The notes under the pieces were generated by a model, which was given only the letters and a program-made list of their open reading frames with translations, was not told the DNA's origin and made no database searches. DNA of 64,000 nt from AP-15 sp963738185 (GTDB taxonomy: Bacteria > Pseudomonadota > Alphaproteobacteria > ATCC43930 > CGMCC-115725): the NCBI GenBank assembly GCA_963738185.1, contig CAVTVA010000003.1, forward strand, positions 2,542,001-2,606,000, written 5' to 3'. This document shows, in pieces, positions 10,009 through 18,194 of the stretch. The position numbers and the translations under genes are program-made. Each line of letters starts with the position of its first letter. Position 1 is the first letter of the stretch.

Positions 10009-10356
10009 ATGGCGCGGCCTCGAAAGGCCGAAGGCGGTTTGGCCGCAGCGCGGCGCATTCTCGGCGACCTCCTCGGCATCTCGGTGTCGGGCGGGATCTT
10101 TATCGTGCCGCTCTATGCGCTCTTACAGGCGGCGAGCCCGCGCCGGCGCCGCGCCCGCGCGATTGCCGCCAACAACGTGATCAACGCCGCGGCGATGGTG
10201 CTTGCGGCGGTAGCGACGATGGCGCTGATCGCGGCCGGGGTCACAACGCCCGGGCTGTTTTTCTTGACCGGGGCCGCGACCCTTGCCGTCGCTCTGTGGT
10301 TCTGGCGCATTTTGCCGGGTCTGGCGCTCCCGGCGATAGCTCTGGAAGGCGAGTGA
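10009..10356 (+). pseudogene. C-terminal fragment of an MFS-type transporter (Aas/LplT-like)
   Basis: 115 residues in which GDLLGISVSGGIFIVPLYAL, LLQAASPRRRRARAIAANN and the hydrophobic segments that follow match the last transmembrane helices of the MFS half of acyl-ACP-synthetase/lysophospholipid-transporter proteins. A stop codon lies just upstream in frame, and the rest of the roughly 400-residue transporter is absent. It is most likely a relic rather than a functional small membrane protein. Because MFS helices pair across domains, four helices alone are unlikely to transport. Confidence 0.65.
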
Positions 10357-10375
10357 GGCCGAGCGGCGGTGCCGC

Positions 10376-10852
10376 TCAGCGTTGCAAGATTGCCCGAACG
10401 AGGCTCCATGGCAGCGCCGCCAGCTCGCGGACCGCCGCCCCGATCTCCCACAGCAGCGAGCGCGACCGCACCCCGGACCGGCCGGCGACTGCAACCCCTG
10501 CGAGGCGGAACAGCAGCGCCGCACGCGGCAGATGGGTGCGGTCGCTAACCAGCACGACCGAGCGCAGCCGATATGCCCGCAGCAGCCGCGCGGTTTCGCG
10601 CGCATTGCCGAGCGTATCGCGCGACATCGGCTCGATCAGCATCGCCCGCTCGGGAACGCCGGCGGCCATCGCCGCGCGCCGCATGATTTCCGCTTCCGGC
10701 TCGGCCCTGCGGCCGCCGCCCGACAGTATGAGGATCGGCGCCGCCTGGTTGCGATAGAGCTCGACCCCGCGGTCGATCCGCCGCGCCAATCGCGCCGACG
10801 GGGCGCAGCCGAGAACGACGATCGCGTCGGCCGGCAACAATGCTCGCGTCAA
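10376..10852 (-). CDS. YdcF/ElyC-like DUF218 family protein
   Basis: 158 residues with the DUF218 pattern: ADAIVVLGCAPSARLARRID, LYRNQAAPILILSGGGRR, RDTLGNARETARLL and VVLVSDRTHLPRAALLF. Family members act at the envelope or bind nucleotide-like ligands; the biochemical role is unsettled. There is no membrane anchor here, unlike SanA or ElyC. The gene begins at a TTG directly after the stop codon of the upstream SDR gene, so the two are likely co-transcribed and coupled. The start is inferred from this adjacency. Confidence 0.7.
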   Translation of the reverse strand: MTRALLPADAIVVLGCAPSARLARRIDRGVELYRNQAAPILILSGGGRRAEPEAEIMRRAAMAAGVPERAMLIEPMSRDTLGNARETARLLRAYRLRSVVLVSDRTHLPRAALLFRLAGVAVAGRSGVRSRSLLWEIGAAVRELAALPWSLVRAILQR

Positions 10853-11635
10853 TCACAACGCGCTGCGTCGGCTCCCGCCGCCGCCGTCGATCGTGACGAT
10901 CGACCCGGTGGTGTAGGCGGAATGGTCGGAAGCAAGAAACGCCGCCATCGAGGCGATCTCCTCGGGCTTGGCGGCGCGGCCGAACGCCAACGGCTTCATA
11001 AATTCGGTCCAGCGCTCGGCGTCGCCAAAGTGGTCCTGGGCGCGGGTGCGCATCAGGGTAACAAGCCGCTCGGTCATGACCGGCCCCGGATTAATGCCGA
11101 CCACACGCAGCCCGTCGCGCGGTGCGGCGCCGCCCATCGCCCGCGTAAACGCCATCAGCGAGGCGTTGCCCGAAGAACCGGCGATGTAGTCAAAATCGGG
11201 GTTCTCGCCGGCGGCGCCGAGGATGTTGACAATGACGCCCGCTCCGCGCCCGCGCATCAGCGAGTAGAAGCGCCGCGTCATGTTGATGTAGCCGAACACC
11301 TTCAGGTCCCAAGCGGCGCGCCAGCGCGCCTCGTCGATCGCGTCGAGGTTGCCGCCCGGAATGGCGCCGGCGTTGTTGACCAGGATTTCAGTGTCGCTGC
11401 ATTCGGCGGCGAGCTTATCGATATTGCGGCTGTCGCTGAGATCGAGCGCAAACACCCGCACCGCGACATTGTGCTTGGCGGCGATCGCCGCCCGCGCCGC
11501 TTCGAGGTCGGCCGCGGTGCGCGACACCAGCACCACGTCGCAGCCTTCCTCGGCCAACACCTCGGCGCAAGCCCGCCCGATCCCCTTCGAGGCGCCGGTA
11601 ACGAGCGCCTTTTTTCCGCGCAACCCCAGATCCAT
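10853..11635 (-). CDS. Short-chain dehydrogenase/reductase family protein lacking the canonical YxxxK
   Basis: 260 residues with an N-terminal Rossmann fold: ALVTGASKGIGRACAEVLAE (TGxxxGxG), the NNAG motif in ILVNNAGAIPGG, and a C-terminal TGSIVTIDGGGG. Where SDRs carry the catalytic YxxxK, this one reads DYIAGSSGNASLMAFTRAMG, so aligned on the helix that follows the lysine is replaced by Asn and the tyrosine by Gly. It may bind NAD(P) without classical SDR chemistry, or belong to a subfamily with different catalysis. ATG 11635 is chosen because GGAGG lies five bases before it. Coupled to the downstream DUF218 gene. Confidence 0.85.
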   Translation of the reverse strand: MDLGLRGKKALVTGASKGIGRACAEVLAEEGCDVVLVSRTAADLEAARAAIAAKHNVAVRVFALDLSDSRNIDKLAAECSDTEILVNNAGAIPGGNLDAIDEARWRAAWDLKVFGYINMTRRFYSLMRGRGAGVIVNILGAAGENPDFDYIAGSSGNASLMAFTRAMGGAAPRDGLRVVGINPGPVMTERLVTLMRTRAQDHFGDAERWTEFMKPLAFGRAAKPEEIASMAAFLASDHSAYTTGSIVTIDGGGGSRRSAL

Positions 11636-11670
11636 TGTGTCCTCCCACCGACATACCCGCACCGTCATGA

Positions 11671-11760
11671 TCGGGCTCGTCCCGGGTTGACCCGGCTATC
11701 CACGAACTTGTCTGTGAAGAAGGCGTGGATGGCCGGAACAAGTCCGGCCAAGACCAAGAA
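11671..11760. repeat. Paired REP-like palindromic repeat
   Basis: Two stem-loop arms in inverted orientation, one around CTCGTCCCGGGTTGACCCGG and one around GGCCGGAACAAGTCCGGCC, flanked by the mirrored words ATCCACG and CGTGGAT. The same architecture and words occur at 34543-34650, so this is a dispersed intergenic repeat of the genome. It lies upstream of the SDR gene start. Confidence 0.75.
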
Positions 11761-11815
11761 GTGGCGCTCGCCGAATGGCGGATGATATCAGCGCCCGCCG
11801 GAAGTGGTTAGTCGT

Positions 11816-12715
11816 TCAATCGATTTTGCTCCAGGTCAGCTCGTGCTTGTTGTGAAAGAGGTGGCGCAGCTGCGCCCCGGAAATGGCGGCAAAGCGGCGG
11901 ATGGCGTCGTGGTCGGTCTCGCCTTGGAACTTGATCGTGCACACGAAATTTCGGCAGGTGCCGGCGGCGAGCCAGCGCTCGACCAGCGCCAAAAGCCGCG
12001 CCGGATAGCAGACCACATCGGAGAACAGCCAATCGACCGCGCCGAGCGCGCGCGGATCAAGGGCGAAGGCGCTATCCAGCCGGTGCTCGATGCCGGGCAG
12101 GCGGGCAATCTCCGGAGCGAGCGGCGCTTTATCCACGCTGATGACGCTCGCCCCCATCCGCTGCAGCGCCCAGCTCCAGCCGCCAGGGCTGCTGCCGAGA
12201 TCGAGGCACTTTTCGCCGGGCCCGGGCCGGGCCCCGATCAGGGTCAGCGCCTCCCATAATTTGAGATACGCACGGCTTGGCGGGCCGAACCGGTCCTCGA
12301 CAAAATGCACCTCGCCATTCGGAAACGGGCTCGAGCAGTGTGGCGCAGCCAGCACCGTCCCGGCCTCGAGCAGGGTCCACGAGCCGAGCGGGGCCGCCGG
12401 CGCCGGCGCGCCAAACGGCAGCGGCTTTGCCGACACCTTTGGCAGAAGCTGCTGGATCAAGACCGCACGGCGATGCAGCGCCGGCGCATAGGCCGCCCAA
12501 TTGCGCTGGATCGCGCGCAGCTTGGCCGCCGCATCCGAAATCGAGACGACAGTGAGCAGCTGCGGATCGACCCAGACATTGGCGGCCCATGCGACCGGCT
12601 GGGGCGGCCCCGGAGCGATCAGCAGCCGGCCGTGCACCCGCTCGACCGCGCCGAGCTCACGGGCCAGATCTTCGACGAACCCATCGGCTGCGAGATAGGC
12701 GGTGCGCCGGGTCAT
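11816..12715 (-). CDS. RlmM-like SAM-dependent RNA 2'-O-methyltransferase
   Basis: 299 residues. The C-terminal half is an FtsJ/RrmJ-type Rossmann methyltransferase: KCLDLGSSPGGWSWALQRMG (SAM motif I), VISVDKAPL, VDWLFSDVVCYPARLLALVE, and CTIKFQGETDHD with a probable catalytic lysine. The N-terminal half (TRRTAYLAADGFVEDLAREL) fits the accessory region of RlmM, which methylates C2498 of 23S rRNA. Assignment to RlmM itself is inference; other FtsJ-like enzymes share the fold. Monocistronic, with a gap of about 180 bases upstream of the SDR gene start. Confidence 0.75.
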   Translation of the reverse strand: MTRRTAYLAADGFVEDLARELGAVERVHGRLLIAPGPPQPVAWAANVWVDPQLLTVVSISDAAAKLRAIQRNWAAYAPALHRRAVLIQQLLPKVSAKPLPFGAPAPAAPLGSWTLLEAGTVLAAPHCSSPFPNGEVHFVEDRFGPPSRAYLKLWEALTLIGARPGPGEKCLDLGSSPGGWSWALQRMGASVISVDKAPLAPEIARLPGIEHRLDSAFALDPRALGAVDWLFSDVVCYPARLLALVERWLAAGTCRNFVCTIKFQGETDHDAIRRFAAISGAQLRHLFHNKHELTWSKID

Positions 12716-12811
12716 GGGGCCGGCGCCACTCCTACTCGGCGAAGAGCCGCATCAGCGGGCTTGCCGCGCCCTCGGCGACAACAAGCCCTGAACGCGGATC
12801 GCCGCCACTGC

Positions 12812-14650
12812 CTAATCCAACTTGCAATGATCCTCGATCTCTTTCGCTGTGGTCGGAATCGGCGTGGCCACCGGCGCCGTCTCGCCAGCCTTTCGGTCGA
12901 ACTCCAGGCCTTTGGTTCCGGCGATAGTAAGGATCAGCCCGTCCGCTATGACGCTCTTGAACGACAGCTTGTCGTCTATCGAGAATGCGTACGCGCTAGA
13001 GTCGAGACCACCCCCCAACGCCGCGCTGTATGGCGCATGAATTAGGGCTGTATAAGGATTGAACGTGTCAGCAGCTCTCTCGCTCTTCGGCAACGTCACA
13101 TAATTATATTGCAAACGGCAATAGGCGAGGGCGGCAGTTTCATACGACTTCACATTGGTTTTCAGGTCGAGCCCGGTGCAGCCGCGATAGACAATCGGGA
13201 CCCAACCATACACGCCCTGCATCGTTATATAGAACGGCGGGGTTTGCGGATCTTTACAGGCTTTGTTTCCAAAATAGCTCTCCATCACAAAAAGCTTGGC
13301 TACGGTTCTGATGTCCTTGCACGTTTGACTCGTATTCAACGTGCTAGGATAACATTTGTTCCACAATTCCACAAACGACTTGCCCGCTACTCCCAAGTTC
13401 GGCGGGTTCACAAAGGGGGCGGGGGTTGGGAGCGTGCATGCGTTGTCGGTGTATTTGGCCTTGTAGTCTGCGGGATTGGAGCTCAGCACTGGCGGCACCG
13501 GCGGGTAAACGATCTCACCCTTATCATTCCGCTCCGCACCCAGGTATGACGCGGTCAATACGTTGAAGGTGCCGGGAACTTTCGGCAGGTTGTAAACGCC
13601 TGTGCTGGGGTTGGAGAACGGCGCCAGCGAACAGGCCTTGGCGGCCGATGACGGAAAACCAGGATGCTCTTTATCGTCATAGTAGGCCGGAACGTAGAGT
13701 GGCCAATCTTTTCCGCTGTTCGTGAACTTGTCCAGGGTTTGTCTGAATTGGGCAGTGGTGAGCGCCGTGCCGACATACGGCACCGGCAAGCCGGTTTCGG
13801 TGTTCACACTGTCGCCGGCCTTGGTGAGCGGCCCCATCGCGACCGGCAGAAACACCGAATTGAGCGAAGACACATTATAGTTGACGAACCGAAGATCGAT
13901 CTTTGTTCTAGTCGGCGCCGGCAGGGTTTTGTTGAGCGGCGGGCCTTCGGCAGAGGCAAGAGTGTATTCCTGAAGCTGGAACGGAATGCCGTCCAAGGGC
14001 TGTAGCGCATTCTCGAACAGCGCGACGCTGCACTTCTTGCCATTGGACGAAACACACGAAGGCACCGCGGCTCCGGCAAGATGTTTGACCGGGCGGGGCG
14101 GGAGACCTCCTCCCGGCACGGTAGTTTCGGGACTGTTGGTCACCTTGACAGAGTGATAGGCCGCTTCACTGTCAAAGAACACGATGCGTCCTGAATTCCA
14201 CCAATCTATATATTGATCGGGGAGCTTTCCCAAATCAGCTGGAGTAGTCGCCAGCAATTGAGTGTAGAATGGAACCGCAATCTCTACCCAATCCCCTGGG
14301 GCAATGCCTTCATCATTGCCGACCTGGATGTACGCTCGACGCAGCCTGGTGGTCACAAACCGCCGCGGACTGACAAAATTGACCCAGTCACTTACTTTGA
14401 ACTGGGCTTGCATCCACAAATCAGCTTTGTTAGGGTCTTGGATAAATGACTCGAAAAACACATAAATTTTGTCCCCATTTACGGGGTTGTTATTATAAAT
14501 CCGAAATTTTTTACACGGTACGGGGTCCGTGATTTTGCACGAAACCGTCTGTGCAAAGGCGGTTCCGGTCAAACCGAGCAAAAATAGAAGTGACAAGGAC
14601 GTGATAATTCGTCTCACTGCACTCTCCCAGCTCTTGGCAACTTTAGCCAT
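12812..14650 (-). CDS. Secreted protein of unknown function, possibly GH64/thaumatin-like
   Basis: 612 residues starting MAKVAKSWESAVRR with a signal peptide ending near TGTAFAQ. The N-terminal region (KKFRIYNNNPVNGDKIYVFF) and the C-terminal YAFSIDDKLSF, with an extended LTIAG strand, faintly recall beta-1,3-glucanase (GH64)/thaumatin-like proteins. I cannot identify catalytic residues. Cysteines are frequent, compatible with disulfides outside the cytoplasm. The coding sequence is visibly richer in A and T than its neighbours (for example around 14440-14560), suggesting recent acquisition. The start is set at the ATG nearest the signal peptide; a longer reading adds 38 unlikely residues. 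Confidence 0.55.
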   Translation of the reverse strand: MAKVAKSWESAVRRIITSLSLLFLLGLTGTAFAQTVSCKITDPVPCKKFRIYNNNPVNGDKIYVFFESFIQDPNKADLWMQAQFKVSDWVNFVSPRRFVTTRLRRAYIQVGNDEGIAPGDWVEIAVPFYTQLLATTPADLGKLPDQYIDWWNSGRIVFFDSEAAYHSVKVTNSPETTVPGGGLPPRPVKHLAGAAVPSCVSSNGKKCSVALFENALQPLDGIPFQLQEYTLASAEGPPLNKTLPAPTRTKIDLRFVNYNVSSLNSVFLPVAMGPLTKAGDSVNTETGLPVPYVGTALTTAQFRQTLDKFTNSGKDWPLYVPAYYDDKEHPGFPSSAAKACSLAPFSNPSTGVYNLPKVPGTFNVLTASYLGAERNDKGEIVYPPVPPVLSSNPADYKAKYTDNACTLPTPAPFVNPPNLGVAGKSFVELWNKCYPSTLNTSQTCKDIRTVAKLFVMESYFGNKACKDPQTPPFYITMQGVYGWVPIVYRGCTGLDLKTNVKSYETAALAYCRLQYNYVTLPKSERAADTFNPYTALIHAPYSAALGGGLDSSAYAFSIDDKLSFKSVIADGLILTIAGTKGLEFDRKAGETAPVATPIPTTAKEIEDHCKLD

Positions 14651-14950
14651 CTCGATACTCGCTCTGTTTGGCGATTTACGCAAATAAAATCCAATTGTGC
14701 TGTCCGCCAGCGGACCCGAGCGACGGGCACGGGATAGTGGCCACCGACGGGGTCTCGTCGGCATCGGAGTTCGGGCTGGACCGGAGCTGGGACTATGAGG
14801 GGCGGCTGCGGCATCCTACGCCGCGGGCCTCGCGCGGGCTCGCCGGCCTGGTTGCGGGTGCGCAGCACGTTCGGTTGGGGGCACCGTGCCGGAATCCAGG
14901 TGCCAAAATCCGGATCAGGCAGTGGACCGCGCTGCGGACGGTGCCAAAGC
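14651..14950. other. Gene-free interval
   Basis: About 300 bases upstream of the secreted-protein gene and downstream of the methyltransferase gene. The part next to the secreted gene is AT-richer, then base composition returns to the local GC-rich norm near 14710. No protein, tRNA or convincing terminator is visible. Confidence 0.45.
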
Positions 14951-15658
14951 TCAAGCGGCGGCGCGCCACACGGCGAGCGCGGTTTTGCCGAATTTGTGGC
15001 CGGTCAGCGGGTCGAGGCGGCGCGAGATCGGCACCAGCAGCTTGTCCCAAACTGCGATGTGCCGCGGTGACGGCAATGCCGCGCGGAGCATCAGCCGGTT
15101 AGCGAGCGAGGCGAAAAACCCGGCGCAATCGAGCATCAGAAAGGCGTCCAGCCGGCATCGGTCGGGGGTCAGCGCGCACAGGCCCGCCCGGTCATAGCGC
15201 CGATGATGGCCGATGGCGGCGTCGAACGCGCTGAATAGGAATTGATGGGCCGGCGCCAACACGACGAGGCTGCCCCGGGCCGTCAGATGGTCGCCGGCAC
15301 GGGCCAGCTCGGCCCGGTCCGCGGCAATGTGCTCCAGGACGTCGAGATAGAGGATCGTGTCAAACCGCTGGGCCGGGTCGAGGTCGCCGACGGTGCCGCT
15401 GGCGACCCGGCAGGTCGGCGGCAGCTCGCCGTCGCGGATGCGCCGCGCAATCCGGTCGGTAAAGCCGCGATCCGGCTCGAGGCTGGTCCAAGTATCGACC
15501 TTGGGGTTGTACAGATGGGCGACATTGGCGCCAATGCCGGCGCCGACCTCGAGCACCCGGCCGGCGATAAAGCGGCCGAGGATTGCGCCAAGATACGCCT
15601 TCCAGTTGGTTGCAGCCGCGAACAGCTCGAGCTCTGAGCCAATATAGCGGTAGCTCAT
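14951..15658 (-). CDS. Class I SAM-dependent methyltransferase
   Basis: 235 residues with a standard methyltransferase fold: LEVGAGIGANVAHLYNP (motif I), SLEPDRGF (acidic residue binding the SAM ribose), DTILYLDVLEHIAADRAEL (motif IV) and GSLVVLAPAHQFLFSAFD. HHRRYDRAGLCAL is typical of methyltransferases that accompany sugar- or lipid-modifying glycosyltransferases. Its ATG overlaps the stop of the upstream GT2 gene by four bases (ATGA), so the pair forms an operon. The substrate is unknown. Confidence 0.82.
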   Translation of the reverse strand: MSYRYIGSELELFAAATNWKAYLGAILGRFIAGRVLEVGAGIGANVAHLYNPKVDTWTSLEPDRGFTDRIARRIRDGELPPTCRVASGTVGDLDPAQRFDTILYLDVLEHIAADRAELARAGDHLTARGSLVVLAPAHQFLFSAFDAAIGHHRRYDRAGLCALTPDRCRLDAFLMLDCAGFFASLANRLMLRAALPSPRHIAVWDKLLVPISRRLDPLTGHKFGKTALAVWRAAA

Positions 15659-16656
15659 GCGGCCGGCCGTTCCGCGACCGCCGCCTGTCGCGGGTCGAGC
15701 CGGCAGCCCTGGCGCTCGGCGATAAAGCACCGGCAATCGGCGATCGGCACGATTGGCCGGCTGCTCCGCCCCGCCAGCACGGTCAGGCTCGCCGCGATCA
15801 CGATAACCAATGTCTGCAGCAGGATGATCAACAAATCGGCGATGGTTGTGGTGGCCCAGCCGGGCACGGCGAGATTGGTGGCGATCCGAATGGCGGCGAC
15901 GACGGCGATGCCAAACCCGGCGATCCCGGCGATCAACCCGGCGGCAAGCAGGATTTGGATAAAGATCTTGTCGGCATAGACCGACATCGCGCTGAGGCCA
16001 TGGACGATCAGCGCCACCAGGCTCATTTGCGAGCGGCCGGCGCTGCGGCTGCCGCGCACGGTCGGCACGCTGGTGTAAGGGAGCCGCGAGCGCATCACCG
16101 AGGCGGCGAGGTTGTTCCACAGCTCGGGCATGTGCGCCAGCCGGCGGACCGCCGCCATCGGCATCGCACAGAAGTTGCCAAAGTTGATGGCCTGTCCGGT
16201 CAGCGCAAAAAAGAGGAGCCGGTAAACGCCGTACCAGACGCGGAAAGCGCAGGATTTGGAGCGTTTGGCGCGGCCGGCGAATACAACCTGCCGCGGCTGC
16301 CGGCGGCTCGCGGCCAGCAGGGCGGCGATGTCGGCCGGACGGTCCTGCCCGTCGCTGTCCATGACGAGGACCGTGTCGGCCTCGCCGCCCTCAGCGACCG
16401 CGCACAATCCGATGGCGATCGCCCGCTGATGACCCAGATTGGCGGCGAGTTGGATGATTTCGACCGACCCGATGCACGAGCCGCGCGGCAGCGCGACTTC
16501 GGCGGCAGCGTACGGCTCGACCGAGCCGTCATCGACGGCGCAAACGTGAAACACGAGATCGGACCCGCTGAACCGCTCGGAGATTTCGCTGACGAGCCTG
16601 GAAAACGACACCCAGTCGTCGAGAACCGGCGTCACGATCGCGATCGTATTGACCAT
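15655..16656 (-). CDS. GT2-family glycosyltransferase with C-terminal membrane segments
   Basis: 333 residues of the dolichol-phosphate-sugar-synthase-like GT2 type: IAIVTPVLDDW, VCAVDDGSVE (nucleotide-sugar site), LAANLGHQRAIAIGL, VMDSDGQDRPADIAAL (DxD region) and KRSKSCAFRVWYGVYRLLF. Two strongly hydrophobic segments (about residues 236-262 and 275-300) suggest a membrane anchor like GtrB proteins, which charge undecaprenyl phosphate with a sugar. Coupled to the downstream methyltransferase gene and divergent from a GT87-like gene that could use the lipid-linked sugar (inference). Confidence 0.8.
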   Translation of the reverse strand: MVNTIAIVTPVLDDWVSFSRLVSEISERFSGSDLVFHVCAVDDGSVEPYAAAEVALPRGSCIGSVEIIQLAANLGHQRAIAIGLCAVAEGGEADTVLVMDSDGQDRPADIAALLAASRRQPRQVVFAGRAKRSKSCAFRVWYGVYRLLFFALTGQAINFGNFCAMPMAAVRRLAHMPELWNNLAASVMRSRLPYTSVPTVRGSRSAGRSQMSLVALIVHGLSAMSVYADKIFIQILLAAGLIAGIAGFGIAVVAAIRIATNLAVPGWATTTIADLLIILLQTLVIVIAASLTVLAGRSSRPIVPIADCRCFIAERQGCRLDPRQAAVAERPAA

Positions 16657-16793
16657 GGCCTGCAATGCCCGATTGCGCTGCGCTTACGCTATGTCGCGGC
16701 CGTCAACAAAGGCTTAACGGTGTTGCGATGCGAGCGAGAAACGGCCTGTTCACGGCTGGTTAATCCGAGCCGGCGTAGGCTCCCAGCCACGAC

Positions 16794-18194
16794 ATGGCCG
16801 TCACCCTCCCCAAACCCGCCACGGCGCAAGCGAGCCCGCGGTGGACGTGCCGCCTGGCGATCCCCGCCGCGGCGCTGCTGTTGTTTGCCGCGCTGGCGGT
16901 GCTGTGGCGGTGGGGTCCGCATGCGCTTTACTTCGATGCCCTCGGGCTATTCGGCTTCGAGCCGTTTCGCTTTCCGTTTCTCGACATCCACGCCGTGCTC
17001 GCCGCCGCGGAGTGCCAGCGGCTGGGGATCGACGTCTATCTCGTAAACCCGTGCGACGCGCTTGGCCGGGTGCATGTCTATTCGCCGCTGTGGCTCGCGA
17101 TCACCCCGGGCTTTTTCGACACGAGATCGACCGCCGCGGTCGGCCTCGGCCTCGACCTGATGTTCATCCTGTCGCTCACTATCGTGGTTCGCCCCGCGAG
17201 GTGGGGCGAAGTGCCGGTTCTGGCCCTGGCCGCGCTGTCGCCGATGACGGTTTACGCGCTGGAGCGCGCCAACTGCGATCTGGTCGTCTTCCTGCTGGTC
17301 GTGGCCGGCTGCGCTCTCGGCCACGCGCGGCGCCCGTGGCGGCTCGGCGCCTACGCGCTCTATCTGCTCGCCGGCCTGCTCAAATATTATCCGCTCGTGC
17401 TGCTGGCGCTGCTGGTCCGCGAGCGGCGCCGCGACGCGCTGATAGGCGCCGTCCTCGCCACGGCGATCGTGCTCGGGCTCGCCGGCCTCGACCATGCCGA
17501 ACTGGCCAAGGCGCTAGAGAACATTCCGGCACTCTCCTATTTTGCCGATTCGTTCTCCGCGCGGAACCTGCCGTTCGGCGTTGTCGACAGCATTTTTGGC
17601 CCGCGCCTGCGCGGCGCCGCCGGTCCACTGTTCCTGGTCGTCCTCGCCGCGCTAGCCGCGGCCCGAGCGTGGCGCACGTGGCGCCTGCTCGATGCTGCGG
17701 CGCTCGATCCCGATCTCTTCGAAGGGCAATGCCTGCTGCTTGGCGCGCTGTTGGTGACGGCCTGTTTTTTCGCCGGGCAAAATATTGACTACCGCGGCAT
17801 CTATTTCGTGCTGATCATGCCGGGGCTGGTCGGCCTACACCGGGTGTCCGACGATCGGACCGTCCGGCGGTTTCTGGCACGGATGATTGCCGCGGTGCTG
17901 TTCGTCGCCTGGGCCGCGCCGCTGCGCGACCTCCTTAACCGGATTGCCGGCGCTATGTTTGGCGGCCCGACGGGTCTGCGCGTCGAACTGCTGTTCTGGC
18001 TTGGCCGCGAGCTGGTGTGGTGGTGGCTGATCTCCGGCCTCGCCGCGATCATCCTTGGCTATGCCTCGCGGATGCCGATCTGGCCGGGCCGCCGAGCAAG
18101 AGGCGTCGGCGCAGCCGCTCCTGACCCGCGGCCGGCGGGATTGCGACCCCCGAACGCCGAGCCCGCAATCAGGCCCGCAGCAGGGCGGCCATGA
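16794..18194 (+). CDS. GT87-like (DUF2029) polytopic membrane glycosyltransferase
   Basis: 466 residues with about ten hydrophobic helices. The layout fits GT-C enzymes of the DUF2029/GT87 group: an early periplasmic loop with acidic residues (FLDIHAVLAAAECQRLGIDV, YSPLWLAITPGFF), then ALERANCDLVVFLLVVAG and LLKYYPLVLLALLVRER, a segment usual in this family. Such enzymes use polyprenyl-phosphate sugars. The neighbouring GT2 gene, transcribed the other way, could make that donor. The last 35 residues are Pro/Ala-rich, and the end overlaps the convergent molybdopterin-subunit gene by 26 bases. Confidence 0.75.
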   Translation: MAVTLPKPATAQASPRWTCRLAIPAAALLLFAALAVLWRWGPHALYFDALGLFGFEPFRFPFLDIHAVLAAAECQRLGIDVYLVNPCDALGRVHVYSPLWLAITPGFFDTRSTAAVGLGLDLMFILSLTIVVRPARWGEVPVLALAALSPMTVYALERANCDLVVFLLVVAGCALGHARRPWRLGAYALYLLAGLLKYYPLVLLALLVRERRRDALIGAVLATAIVLGLAGLDHAELAKALENIPALSYFADSFSARNLPFGVVDSIFGPRLRGAAGPLFLVVLAALAAARAWRTWRLLDAAALDPDLFEGQCLLLGALLVTACFFAGQNIDYRGIYFVLIMPGLVGLHRVSDDRTVRRFLARMIAAVLFVAWAAPLRDLLNRIAGAMFGGPTGLRVELLFWLGRELVWWWLISGLAAIILGYASRMPIWPGRRARGVGAAAPDPRPAGLRPPNAEPAIRPAAGRP

